From assembly GCA_947650365.1 (NCBI GenBank), contig CANTAL010000196.1:1-64000 (forward strand): DNA of 64,000 nucleotides, in the 5' to 3' direction. The DNA comes from Chamaelirium japonicum (taxonomy: Eukaryota > Streptophyta > Magnoliopsida > Liliales > Melanthiaceae). Positions 20,033-34,891 of this stretch are shown here, one piece after another. Each line of letters begins with the position of its first letter. Position 1 is the stretch's first letter. The position numbers were made by a program, and so were the translations under genes. The notes beneath the pieces are model-generated. The model made no database searches. It was given only the letters and a program-made list of their open reading frames with translations, and had not been told where the DNA came from.

Positions 20033-20672
20033 ACGATGCAATCTAATTCATTCGTACGATCCAATCTAATTCATTCGTACGATCCATTCTAATTCATTCT
20101 CACGTCTAATTCATTCGCACGATCCATTCTAATTCATTCGTACGATCCATTCTAATTCATTCGCACGATCCATTCTAATTCATTCGTATGATCCATTCTA
20201 ATTCATTCGCACAAATGTATCCATTCTAATGCATTCGTACGATCCATTCTAATGCATTCGTACGATCCATTCTAATTCATTCGTATGATCCATTCTAATT
20301 CATTCCTACGATCTATTCTAATTCATTCGCTCGAATGTATCCATTCTAATTCATTCGTTCGATCCATTCTAATTCATTCGTACGATCCATTCAAATTTAT
20401 TCGCATGATCCTTTTTAATTCATTCGTACGATCCATTCTAATTCATTCTCACGAATGTAACCTTTCTAATTCATTCGTACGATCCATTGTAATCCATTCG
20501 TACGATCCATTCAAATTCATTCGTACGATCCATTCTAATTCATTCTCACAAATGTAACCTTTCTAATTCATTCGCACGATCCATTCTAATTTATTCGTAC
20601 GATCCATTCTAATTCATTCGCTCGAATGTATCCATTCTAATTTATTCGTGCGATTCATTCTAATTCATTCGA
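20033..20672 (-). repeat. Satellite block, minus orientation
   Basis: It includes the long frame seen at 20285-20557, which is open only because three unit phases lack stops. Near 20097-20106 a truncated unit (TCTCACGTCTAATTC) marks a local deletion. Confidence 0.85.
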
Positions 20673-21605
20673 GCGAATGGATCGTACGAATGGATTAGAA
20701 TGGATCATACCAATGAATTAGAAAGGTTACATTCGTGAGAATGAATTAGAATAGGTCGTACTAATGAATTAGAATGGATCATACAAATGAATTAGAATGG
20801 ATCGTGCAAATGAATTAGAATGGATACATTCGTGCGAATTAATTGGAATGGATCGTGCGAATGAATTAGAATGGATTGTACGAATGGATTAGAATGGATC
20901 GTACAAATGAATTAGAATGGATACATTCGTACGAATGGATTAGAATGGATCGTACGAATGGATTAGAATAGCTCATACGAATGAATTAGAATGAATCGTA
21001 CGAATGAATTAGAATGGTTACATTCGTGCGAATGAATTAGAATAGATCATACGAATGAATTAGAATGGATCGTATGAATGAATTAGACTGGATCGTACGA
21101 ATGCATTAAAATGGATCGTACGAATGAATTAGAATGGATACATTCGAGCGAATGAATTAGAATGGATCGTGCGATGAATTAGAATGGATCATACAAATGA
21201 ATTAGAATGGATTCTAATCCATTCGTACAATCCATTCTAATCTATTCTAATTCATTCGCACAAATGTATCCATTCTAATTCATTCTCACAAATGTAACCT
21301 TTCTAATTTCTCACAAATGTAATCTTTCTAATTCATTTGTACGATCCATTCTAATTCATTCGTATGATCCATTCTAATTTATTCGTATGATCCATTCTTA
21401 TTCATTCATACGATCCATTCTAATTCATATGATCCATTCTAACTCATTTTAGAATGGATCGTAAGAACGAATTAGAATGGATCAAACAAATGAATTAGAA
21501 TGGATCGTACAAATGAATTAGAATGGATCGTGCGAATAAATTAGAATGGATCGTACGAATGAATTAGAATGGATACATTCGTACGAATGAATTAGAATGA
21601 ATCGT

Positions 21606-22363
21606 ACGATCCATTCTAATTCATTCGTCCGATCCATTCTAATTCATTCGCACGAATAAATCCATTCTAATTCATTCGTACAATCCATTCTAATTCATTC
21701 GCACGATCCATTCTAATTCATTCGTATGATCCATTTTAATTCATTCCTACGATCTATTCTAATTCATTCGCTCGAATGTATCCATTCTAATTCATTCGTA
21801 CAATCCATTCTAATTCATTCGCACGATCTATTCTAATTCATTCATATGATCCATTCAAATCCATTCTTATTCATTCGCATGATCCATTCTAATTCATTCT
21901 TATTCATTCGTACGATCCATTCTAATGCATTCCAATGATTCATTCTAATTCAGTCGAACGATCCATTCTAATTCACTCGTACGATCCATTTGAATTCATT
22001 CATATGATCCATTCTAACTCATTCGCACAAATGTATCCATTCTAATTCATTCCTACGATCTATTCTAATTCATTTGCTCGAATGTATCCATTCTAATTCA
22101 TTCGTTCGTTCCATTCTAATTCATTTGTACCATCCATTCAAATTCATTCGCATGATCCATTCTAATTCATTCGTACGATCCATTCCAATTCATTCGTATG
22201 ATCCATTCTAATGCATTCGTACGATCCATTCTAATCCATTCGTACGATCCATTCTAATTCATTCGTACGATCTATTCTAATTCATTCGCACAAATGTATC
22301 CAGTTTAATTCATTCGTACAATCCTTTCTAATTCGTTCATACTATCTATTCTAATTCATTCGT
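21606..22363 (-). repeat. Satellite block, minus orientation
   Basis: It follows a GAATGAATCGTACGATCC switch and then a CGTCCGATCC unit, the same opening as the blocks at 23950, 35362, 36871 and 51411. It ends at a perfect CGTACG switch. Confidence 0.85.
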
Positions 22364-23949
22364 ACGAATGAATTAGAATGGATCATACGAATAAATTAGA
22401 ATAGATCGTAGGAATGAATTAGAATGGATCGTATGAATAAATTAGAATGGATCGTACGACTGAATTAGAATGGATCGTACGAATGAATTAGAATTGATCA
22501 TACGAATGAATTAGAATGGATCGTACGAATGAATTAGAATGAATACATTCATGCAAATGAATTAGAATGGATCATACGAATGGATTAGAATGGATCATAC
22601 GAATGAATTAGAATGGATCGTACGAATGAATTAGAATGGATCATATGAATGAATTAGAATGGTTACATTCGTGCAAATGAGTTAGAATGGATCGTACGAA
22701 TGCATTAGAATGGATCGTACGAATGAATTAGAATGAATTAGAATGGATACATTCGTGCGAATGAATTAGAATGGATCGTACGAATGAATTACAATGGATT
22801 GTACGAGTAAATTAGAATGGATTGTACGAATGAATTAGAATGGTTACATTCGTGCGAATGAATTAGAATGGATCGTACGAATGAATTAGAATGGATCATG
22901 CGAATGAATTAGAGTTGATCATACGAATGAATTAGAATGGATCGTACGAATGGATTAGAACGCATTGTACGAATGAATTAGAATAGATACATTTGTGTGA
23001 ATGAATTAGATTGCATCGTACGAATGAATTTGAATGGATCGGACGAATGAAATAGAATGGATCGTATGAATGAATTAGAATGGATCATAGGAATGAATTA
23101 GAATGGATCGTACAAATGAATTAGAATGGATACATTCGTGCGAATGAATTAGAATGGATCGTGCGAATGAATTAGAATGGATCGTACGAATGAATTAGAA
23201 TGGATATATTTGAATGAATAAATTAGAATGGATCATACGAATGAATTAGAGTGGATAGTACGAATGAATTAGAATGGATCGTGCGAATGAATTAGAATCG
23301 ATCGTACGAATGAATTAGAATGGATCCTACGAATGAATTAGATCGTACGAATGAATTAGAAAGGATCGTACGAATGAATTAAAATGGGTACATTCATACG
23401 ACTGAATTAGAATGGATCGTGCGAATTAATTAGAATGGATCGTACGAATGAATTTGAATGGATACATTTGTGCGAATGAATCTGAATGGATTGTATGAAT
23501 GAATTACAATGGGTCATACGAATGAATTAGAATGGATCGTACGAATGAATTAGAATAGCTCATACGAATGAATTAGAATGAATCATACGAATGAATCATA
23601 CGAATGAATTAGAACGGTTACATTCATGCGAATGAATTAGAATAGATCGTACGAATGAATTAGAATGGATCATACGAATAAATTAGAATGGATCGTGCGA
23701 ATGAATTAGAAAGGATCGTACGAATGAATTAGAATGGATCCGCCGAATGAGTTAGAATGGATCATACGAATGAATTAGAATGGATCGTATGAACGAATTA
23801 GAATGGATTGTGCGAATGAATTAGAATGGATCGTATGAATGAATAAGAATGGATCGTACGAATAAATTAGAATGGATCGTGCGAATGATTTAGAACGAAT
23901 CGTACGAATGCATTAGAATGGATCGTACGAATGAATTAGAATGAATCGT
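22364..23949 (+). repeat. Satellite block, plus orientation
   Basis: Contains the GGATCCGCCGAATGAG marker unit near 23736 and a segment shared with 28940-29130 and 58440-58760 (GGATATATTTGAA tail, then a unit shortened to GAATTAGATCGTACG). Confidence 0.85.
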
Positions 23950-26271
23950 ACGATCCATTTTAATTCATTCGTCCGATCCATTCTAATTCATTCGCACGAA
24001 TGTATCCATTCTAATTCATTCGCACGAATGTATCCATTCTAATTCATTCATACAATCCATTCTAATTCATTTGCACGATCCATTCTAATTCATTCATATG
24101 ATCCATTCTAATTCATTCCTATGATCTATTCTAATTCATTCGCTCGAATGTATCCATTCTAATTCATTCGTACGATCCATTCTAATTCATTCGCACGATC
24201 CATTCTAATTCATTTGCACGATCCATTCTAATTCATTCCTATGATCCATTCTAATTCATTCATACGATCCATTCTAATTCATTTGCTCGAATGTATCTAT
24301 TCTAATTCATTCGTACGATCCATTCTAATTCGTTCATACGATCCATTCTAATTCGTTCGTACGATCCATTCTAATTCGTTCGTACGATCCATTCTAATTC
24401 ATTCCTACGATCTATTCTAATTCATTCGCTCGAATGTATCCATTCTAATTCATTCGTTCGATCCATTCTAATTCATTCGAACGATCCATTCAAATTTATT
24501 CACATGATCCATTCTAATTCATTCGTACGATCCATTCTAATTCATTCTCACGAATGTAACCTTTCTAATTCATTTGTATGATCCATTCTAATTCATTCGT
24601 ACGATCCATTCTAATCCATTCGTACGATCCATTCTAATCCATTCGTACGATCTATTCTAATCCATTCGTATGATCCATTCTAATTCATTCGTACGATCCA
24701 TTCTAATTCATTCTCACAAATGTAACCTTTCTAATTCATTTGTACGATCCATTGTAATCCATTCGTACGATCCATTCTAATCCATTCGTACGATCCATTC
24801 TAATTCATTCGCACGAATGTAACCATTCTAATTCATTCGTACGATCCATTCTAATTCATTCATACGATCCATTCTAATTCATTCGTACGATCCATTCTAA
24901 TCCATTCATACGATCCATTCTAATCCATTCGTACGATCCATTCTAATTCATTCGCACGAATGTAACCATTCTAATTCATTCATATGATCCATTCTAATTC
25001 ATTCCTACGATCCATTCTAATTCATTTGCACGAATGTATCCATTCTAATTCATTTACACGATCCATTCTACTTCATTCCTATGATCCATTCTTATTCATT
25101 CGTACGATCCATCCTAATTCATTCTCACGAATGTAACCTTTCTAATTCATTTGTATGATCCATTCTAATTCATTCGTACGATCCATTCTAATCCATTCGT
25201 ACGATCCATTCTAATCCATTCGTACGATCCATTCTAATTCATTCGTACGATCCATTCTAATTCATTCTCACAAATGTAACCTTTCTAATTCATTTGTACG
25301 ATCCATTCTAATTCATTCGTACGATCCATTCTAATCCATTCGTACGATCCATTCTAATCCATTCGTACGATCCATTCTTATTCATTTGCACAAATGTAAC
25401 CATTCTAATTCATTCGTACGATCCATTCAAATTCATTCCTACCATCCATTCTAATTCATTCGCATGAATGTATCCATTCTAATTCATTTGCACGATCCAT
25501 TCTAATTCATTCCTACGATTCATTCTAATTCATTCGTACGATCCATTCTAATCCATTCGTACGATCCATTCTAATTCATTTATATGATCCATTCTAATTT
25601 GTTCATATGATCCATTCTAATTCGTTCGTACGATCCATTCTAATTCGTTCGTACGATCCATTCAAATTCATTCGCACGATCCATTCTAATTCATTCGTAC
25701 GATCCATTCTAATTCATTCGTACGATCCATTCTAATTCATTCGTATGATCCATTCTAACACATTCGCACAAATGTATCCATTCTAATTCATTCGTACGAT
25801 CCATTCTAATTCATTCGCACGATCCATTCTAATTCATTCGTACGATCCATTCTAATTCATTCATACGATCCATTCTAATTCATTCGTACGATCCATTCTA
25901 ATTCATTTTCACAAATGTATCCATTCTAATTCATTCGTACGATCCATTCTAATCCATTCGTACGATCCATTCTAGTCTATTCCTACGATCCATTCTAATC
26001 CATTCGTACGATCCATTCTAATCCATTCGTACGATCCATTCTAATTCATTCGTACGATCCATTCAAATTTATTCATTCAAATATATACATTCTAATTCAT
26101 TTGTACGATCCATTCTAATTCATTCGCACGATCCATTCTAATTCATTCGTACGATCCATTCTAATTCATTCGTACGATCCATTCTAATTCATTCGCACGA
26201 TCCATTCTAATTCATTTGTACGATCCATTTTAATTCGTTCGCATGATCCATTCTAATTCATTCGTATGATA
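23950..26271 (-). repeat. Satellite block, minus orientation, 2.3 kb
   Basis: It is rich in CCATTCTAATCCATTCG units and in TCACAAATGTAACC tails in regular succession, giving several local multi-unit repeats. It ends in the CATTCATACGACTGAATTAG junction also found near 39111 and 40617. Confidence 0.85.
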
Positions 26272-29200
26272 CATTCATACGACTGAATTAGAATGGATTG
26301 TACGAATGAATTAGAATTGATCATACAAATGAATTAGAATGGATCGTACGAATGAATTAGAATGGATCGTGCGAATGAATTATAATGGATATATTTGAAC
26401 GAATAAATTAGAATGGATCATACGAATGAATTAGAATGGATCGTACGAATCAATTAGAATGGATCGTACGAATGAATTAGAATGGATCGTACAAATGAAT
26501 TAGAAAGGTTACATTTGTGAGAATGAATTAGAATGGATCGTACGAATGAATTAGAACGGATCGTACGAATGGATTAGAATGGATCGTACGAATGAATTAG
26601 AATGGATCATACGAATGCATTAGAATGGATACATACGTGCGAATGAATTAGAATGGATCGTACAAATGAATTAGAATGGGTCATGCGAATGAATTAGAAT
26701 GGATCGTAAGAATGAATTAGAATGGATCGTGCGAATGAATTAGAATGGATCGTACGAATGAATTAAAATGGATACATTTGTGCGAATGAATTAGATTGGA
26801 TCTTACGAATGTATTAGAATGGATCATACGAATGAATTAGAATGGATCTTGCGAATGAATTAGAATGGATCGTGCGAATGAATTAGAATGGATACATTCG
26901 TACAAATGAATTAGAATGGATCGTACGAATGAATTAGAATGGATCGTACGAATGAATTAGAAAGGTTACATTCGTGCGAATGAATTAGAATGGATCGTAC
27001 GAATGGATTAGAATGGATCGTATGAATGAATTAGAATGGATCGTACAAATGAATTAGAAAGGTTACATTTGTGAGAATGAATTAGAATGGGTCGTACGAA
27101 TGGATTAGAATGAATCGTACGAATGCATTAGAATGGATACATTCGAGCGAATGAATTAGAATAGATCGTAGGAATGAATTAGAATGGATCATACGAATGA
27201 ATTAGAATGGATAGTGCGAATGAATTAGAATGGATTGTACGAATGAATTAGAATGGATACATTCGTGCGAATGAATTAGAATGGACCGGACGAATGAATT
27301 AGAATGGATCGTACGAATGAATTAGAATGGATCGTGCGAATGAATTAGAATGAATCGTACGAATGCATTAGAATGGATACATTCGTGCGAATGAATTAGA
27401 ATGGATCGTACGAATGAATTAGAATGGATCGTGCGAATGAATTAGAATGAATTAGAATGGATCGTACGAATGAATTAGAATGGATCGTACGAATGAATTA
27501 GAATGGATCGTGCGAATGAATTAGAATGGATCGTACGAATGAATTAGAATGGATACATTTGTGCGAATGAATTAGAATGGATCGTACGAATGAATTAGAA
27601 TGGATCGTACGAATGAATTAGAATGGATACATTTGTACAAATGAATTAGAATGGATCGTGCGAATGAATTAGAATGGGTCGTACGAATGAATTATAATGG
27701 ATCGTACGAATGAATTAGAATGGATCTTGCGATTGAATTAGAATAGATCGTACGAATGAATTAGAATGGATACATTCGTGCGAATGAACTAGAATGGATA
27801 CATACATTCATGCGAATGAATTAGAATGGATTGTATGAATGAGTTAGAATGGATCGTATGGATGAATTAGAATGGATTGCATGAATGAATTAGAATGGAT
27901 CATACGAATGAATTGGAATGGATCATACGAATGAATTAGAATGGATACATTCATACAAATGAATTAGAATGGATCGTACGAATGAATTAGAATGGACAAT
28001 ACGAATGAATTAGAATGGATCATGCGAATGAATTAGATTGGATCGTGCGAATGAATTAGAATGGATACATTCGTACAAATGAATTAGAATGGATCGTGCG
28101 AATGAATTAGAATGGATCGTACGAATGAATTAGAGTGGATACATTTGTGCAAATGAATTAGAATGGATCGTACGAATGAATTCGAATGAATCATACGAAT
28201 GAATTAGAATGGATCATACGAATGAATTAGAATACATCATGTGAATGAATTAGAATGGATCGTACATTTGAATTAGATTGGATTGTGCGAATGAATTAGA
28301 ATGGATACATTCGTGCGAATGAATTAGAATAGATCGTATGAATGAATTAGAATGGATCGTACGAATGAATTAGAATGGATTATGCGAATGAATTTGAATG
28401 GATCGTGTGAATGAATTAGAATGGATCATACAAATGAATTAGAATGGATCGTACGAATGAATTAGAATGGATACATTCGTGCGAATGAATTAGAATGGAT
28501 CGTACGAATGAATTAGACTTGATCGTACGAATAAATTAGAATGGATACATTCATACGAATGAATTAGAATGGATCGTACGAATGAATTAGAATGGATCGT
28601 ACGAATGTATTAGAATGGATCGTACGAATGGATTAGAATGGATAGTACGAATGAATTAGAATGGATCATACAAATGAATTCGAATGGATCGTACGAATGA
28701 ATTAGAATGGATCGTGCGAATGAATTAGAATGAATCGTAAGAATGCTTTAGAATGGATACATTCGTGCGAAAGAATTAGAATGGATCGTACAAATGAATT
28801 AGAATGGATCGAGCGAATGAATTAGAATGGATCATACGAATGAATTAGAATGGATCGTACGAATGAATTAGAATGGATCGTGCGAATGAATAAGAATGGA
28901 TCGTACGAATGAATTAGAATGGATATCTTTGAACGAAAAAATTAGAATGGATCATACGAATGAATTAGAATGGATCGTACGAATGAATTAGAATGGATCG
29001 TGCGAATGAATTAGAATCGATCGTACGAATGAATTAGAATGGATCGTACGAATGAATTAGATCGTACAAATGAATTAGAATGGATCGTACGAATGAATTA
29101 AAATGGATACATTCATACGACTGAATTAGAATGGATCGTGCGAATGAATTAGAATGGATACATTCATGCAAATGAATTAGAATGGATCGTACGAATGAAT

Positions 29201-29810
29201 TAGAATGGATCATACGAATGAATTAGAATGGATCATACGAATGAATTAGAATGGATCGTACGAATGAATTAGAATGGATTATGCGAATGAATTAGAATGG
29301 GTCGTACGAATGAATTAGAATGGATCGTGCGAATGAATTAGAATGGATCGTACGAATGAATTAGAATGGATACATTTGTGCGAATGAATTAGAATGGATC
29401 GTACGAATGAATTAGAATGGATTGTACGAATGAATTAGAATGGATCCTGCGAATGAAATAGAATGGATCGTACGAATGAATTAGAATGGATACATTTGTG
29501 CGAATGAGTTAGAATGGATCATACGAATGAATTAAAATGGATCGAACGAATGAATTAGAATGGATAATACGAATGAATTAGAATGGATCGTGCGAATGAA
29601 TTAGAATGGATTGTACGAATGAATTAGAATGGATACATTCGAGCGAATGAATTAGAATAGATCGTAGGAATGAATTAGAATGGATCATACGAATGAATTA
29701 GAATAGATCGTGCGAATGAATTAGAATGGATTGTACGAATGAATTAGAATGGATACATTCGTGCGAATGAATTAGAATGGATCGGACGAATGAATTAGAA
29801 TGGATCATAC
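26272..29810 (+). repeat. Satellite block, plus orientation, the longest (3.5 kb)
   Basis: It is the longest uninterrupted orientation block in the window. Internal segments repeat blocks found elsewhere, such as the ATCATGTGAATGAATTAG unit near 28230 and the shortened GAATTAGATCGTACAAATG unit near 29060. Confidence 0.85.
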
Positions 29811-30945
29811 AATTCATTCTAATTCATTCGTACGATCCATTCTAATGCATTCGTACGATTCATTCTAATTCATTCACACGATCCATTCTATTTCATTCGT
29901 ACGATCTATTCTTATTCATTCATACGATCCATTCTAATTCATTCTTACGATCCATTCTAATTCATTCGTATGATCCATTCTAACCCATTCGGTGGATCCA
30001 TTCTAATTCATTCGTACGATCCATTCTAATTCATTCGCACGATCCATTCTAATTTATTCGTACAATCCATTCTAATTCATTCCTATGATCCGTTCTAATT
30101 CATTCGCACGAATGTATCCATTCTAATTCATTTGCACGATCAATTCTAATTCATTCCTATGATCCATTCTAATTCATTCGTACGATCCATTCTAATTCAT
30201 TCGCTCGAATGTATCCATTCTAATTCATTCGTACGATCCATTCTAATTTGTTCATATGATCCATTCTAATTCGTTCGTACGATCCATTCTAATTCGTTCG
30301 TACGATTCATTCTAATTCATTCGTACGATCCATTCTAATGCATTCGTACGATTCATTCTAATTCATTCATACGATCCATTCATACGATCTATTCATACGA
30401 TCCATTCATACGATCTATTCTAATTCATTCATACGATCCATTCATACGATCCATTCTAATCCATTCATACGATCCATTCATATGATCCGTTCATACGATT
30501 CATTCATATGATCCATTCTAATTCATTCATACGATCCATCCTAATTCATTCATACGATCCATTCTAATTCATTCGTACGATTCCTTCATACGATCCATTC
30601 TAATTCATTCGCACAATCCATTCTAATTGATTCGTATGATCCATTCTAATTCATTCGTATGATCCATTCTAACTCATTCGGTGGATCCATTCTAATTCAT
30701 TCGGTGGATCCATTCTAATTCATTCGTACGATCCATTCTAACTCATTCGGTGGATCCATTCTAATTCATTCGTACGATCCATTATAATTCATTCGTACGA
30801 TCCATTCTTATTCATTCATACAATCCATTCTAATTCATTCGTACGATCTATTTTAATTCATTCGCACGATCCATTCTAATTCATTTGCACGATCCATTCT
30901 AATTCATTCCTACGATCCATTCTAATTCATTCGCACAAATGTATC
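29811..30945 (-). repeat. Satellite block, minus orientation, with contracted 13-bp units
   Basis: It holds four CATTCGGTGGATCC marker units (29989, 30677, 30700, 30748) and the 13-bp contracted run at about 30366-30515. Confidence 0.85.
30366..30515 (-). repeat. Run of 13-bp contracted units
   Basis: CATTCATACGATC repeats with period 13 several times, mixed with normal 23-bp units. The 10 bp lost are what lies between the two CATTC words inside the unit (CATTCTAATTCATTC), which fits slippage between them. Confidence 0.8.
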
Positions 30946-32276
30946 GTACGAATGAATTAGAATGGATCATACAAATGAATTAGAAAGGTTACATTCGTGA
31001 GAATGAATTAGAATGGATCGTACGAATTAATTAGAATGGATCATGCGAATGAATTTGAATGGATCGTACGAATGAATTAGAATGGATCGAACGAATGAAT
31101 TAGAATGGATACATTAGAGCGAATGAATTAGAATAGATCGTAGGAATGAATTAGAATGGATCATACGAATGAATTAGAATGGATTGTACGAATGAATTAG
31201 AATGGATCGTACGAATGAATTAGAATGGATCGTGAGAATGAATTAGAATGGATACTTTCGAGCGAATGAATTAGAATAGATCGTAGGAGTGAATTAGAAT
31301 GGATCATACGAATGAATTAGAATGGATCGTGCGAATAAATTAGAATGGATTGTCCGAATGAACTAGAATGGATACATTCGTGCGAATGAATCAGAATGGA
31401 TCGGACGAATGAATTAGAATGGATCGTACGAATGAATTAGAATGAATCGTGCGAGTGAATTAGAATGAATCGTACGAATGCATTAGAATGGATCATGCAA
31501 ATGAATTAAAATGGATCGTACAAATGAATTGGAATGGATCGTATGAATGAATTAGAATGGATTAGAATTGATCGTACGAATGAATTAGAATAGATCGTAT
31601 GAATGAATTAGAATGGATCGTGCGAATGAATTAAAATGGATCGTACGAATGAATTAGAATGGATCGTATGAATGAATAAGAATGGATCGTACGAATGAAT
31701 TAGAATAGATCAGGCGAATGAATTAGAATGGATCGTATGAATGAATTAGAATGGATCGTACGAATGAATTAGAATGGACCGTATGAATGAATTAGAATGG
31801 ATCGTACGAATGAATTAGAATGGATATATTTTGTACGAATGAATTAGAATGGATCGTACGAATGAATTAGAATGGATCGTACGAATGAATTAGAATGGAT
31901 AGTGCGAATGAATTAGAATGGATCGTACGAATGAATTAGAATGGATCGTACGAATGAATTAGAATGGATAGTGCGAATGAATTAGAATGGATCGTACGAA
32001 TGAATTAGAATGGATTGTACGAATGAATTATAATAGATCGGGCGAATGAATTAGAATGGATCGTACGAAATAATTTGAATGGATCGTTCGAATGAATTAG
32101 AATGGATCATACGAATGGATTAGAATGGATCGTAAGAATGAATTAGAATGGATCATACAAATAAATTTGAAAGGTTACATTCGTGAGAATGAATTAGAAT
32201 GGATCGTACGAATGAATTAGAATGGATCATGCGAATGAATTTGAATGGATTGTACGAATGAATTAGAATGGATCGT
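30946..32276 (+). repeat. Satellite block, plus orientation
   Basis: Contains back-to-back duplicates of a GATAGTGCGAATG unit group near 31890-31990. It ends at GGATCGTACGATCC, followed by a TTCTCACAAATG tail. Confidence 0.85.
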
Positions 32277-32718
32277 ACGATCCATTCTAATTAATTCTCA
32301 CAAATGTATCCATTCTAATTCATTCGTATGATCCATTCTAATTCATTCGCACGATCCATTCTAATTCATTAGCACGAATATATCCATTCTAATTCATTCG
32401 TACGATCCATTCTAATTCATTCATACGATCCCTTCTAATTCATTTGCACGATCCATTCTAATTCATTCGTACGATCCATTCTAATTCATTCGTACGATCT
32501 ATTCTAATTTATTCGCACGAATGTAACCATTCTAATTCATTCGTACGAATGAATGGATTAGAATGGATCGTACGAATGGATTAGAATGGATCGTACGAAT
32601 GCATTAGAATGGATTATACAAATGAATTAGAAAGGTTACATTCGTGAGAATGAATTAGAATGGATACATTTGTGCGAATGAATTAGAATAGATTAGAATG
32701 GATCGTACGAATGGATTA

Positions 32719-34891
32719 GAATCCATTATAATTTATTTGTATGATCCATTCTAATTCATCGCACGATCCATTCTAATTCATTCGGTCGAATGTATCCATT
32801 CTAATTCATTCATACCATCCATTCTAATGCATTCGTACGATCCATTCTAATTCATTCGTACGATCCATTCTAATTCATTCGTACGATCCATTGTAATCCA
32901 TTCGTACGATCCATTCTAATTAATTCGTACGATCCATTCTAATTCATTCTCACAAATGTAACCTTTCTAATTCATTTGTATGATCCATTCTAATTCATTC
33001 GGACGATCCATTCTAATCCATTCGTACGATCCATTCTAATCCATTCGTACGATCCATTCTAATTCATTCGCAAGAATGTAACCATTCTAATTCATTCGTA
33101 CGATCCATTCTAATTCATTCCTACGATCCATTCTAATTCATTCGCACGAATGTATCCAATCTAATTCATTTCCACGATCCATTCTAATTCATTCCTATGA
33201 TCCATTCTAATTCATTCGTACGATCCATTCTAATTCGTTCATACAATCTATTCTAATTCGTTCGTACGATCCATTCTAATTCGTTCGTACGATCCATTCT
33301 AATTCATTCGTACGATCCATTCTAATTCATTCGCACGATCCATTCTAATTCATTCGCACAAATGTATCCATTCTAATTCATTCGTACGATCCATTCTAAT
33401 TCATTCGCACGAATGTATCCATTCTAATTCATTTGCACGATCCATTCTAATTCATTCCTATGATCCAATCTAATTCATTCGTACGATCCATTCTAATTCA
33501 TTCACACGAATGTATCCATTCTAATTCATTTGCACGATCCATTGTAATTCATTCCTATGATCCATTCTAATTCATTCGTACGATCCATTCTAATTCATTC
33601 GCTCGAATGTATCCATTCTAATTTATTCGTACAATCCATTCTAATTCATTCGTATGATCCATTCTAATTCGTTCGCACAAATGTATCCATTCTAATTCAT
33701 TCGTACGATCCATTCTAATTCATTCGTACGATCCATTCTAATTCATTCGCACAAATGTATCCATTCTAATTCATTCGTTCGATCCATTCTAATTCATTCA
33801 CATAAATATATCCATTCTAATTCATTCGTACGATCCATTCTAATTCATTCGCACGATCCATTCTAATTCATTCGCACAAATGTATCCATTCTAATTCATT
33901 CGTACAATCCATTCTAATTCATTCGCATGATCCATTCTAATCCATTCGTACGATCCATTCTAATTCATTTGTACGATCCATTCTAATTCATTCGCATGAA
34001 TGTATCCATTCTAATTTATTCGTACGATCCATTCTAATTCATTTGCACGAATGTAACCATTCTAATTCATTCGTACGATCCAATCAAATTCATTCACAAG
34101 AATGTATCCATTCTAATTCATTCGCACGATCAATTCTAATTCATTCGTACAATCCATTCTAATTCATTCGCACGAATGTATCCATTCTAATTCATTCGTA
34201 CAATCCATTCTAATTCATTTGCACGATCCATTCTAATTCATTCGTATGATCCATTCTAATTCATTCCTACGACCTATTCTAATTCATTCGCTCGAATGTA
34301 TCCATTCTAATTCATTCGTACAATCCATTCTAATTCATTTGCACGATCCATTCTAATTCATTCGTATGATCCATTCTAATTCATTCCTATGATCTATTCT
34401 AATTCATTCGCTCGAATGTATCCATTCTAATTCATTCGTTCGATCCATTCTAATTCATTCGTACGATCCATTCTAATTCATTCGTACGATCCATTCTAAT
34501 TCATTCGTACGATCCATTCTAATTCATTCGCACGATCCATTCTAATTGATTCCTACGATCTATTCTAATTCATTCGCTCGAATATATCCATTCTAATTCA
34601 TTCGTTCGATCCATTCTAATTCAGTCGTACGATCCATTCAAATTCATTCGCATGATCCATTCTAATTCATTTGTACGATCCATTCTAGTTCATTCTCACG
34701 AATGTAACCTTTCTAATTCATTTGTATGATCCATTCTAATTCATTCGTACGATCCATTCTAATTCATTCACACGAATGTATCCATTCTAATGCATTCGTA
34801 CGATTCATTCTAATTCATTCGCACGATCCATTCTAATTCATTCGTACGATCCATTCTTATTCATTCATACGATCCGTTCTAATTCATTTGT
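32719..34891 (-). repeat. Satellite block, minus orientation, 2.2 kb
   Basis: It opens at GGATTAGAATCC. From about 33994 it is the first copy of a 1.5-kb duplicated segment. A 120-bp five-unit period is visible at about 34180-34420. Confidence 0.85.

Noticed and set aside
34180-34420. Shared origin of the 118-119-bp LTR unit and the 120-bp satellite period
   Set aside because: The lengths are close, but the sequences share no words beyond GATC, so this looks like coincidence.
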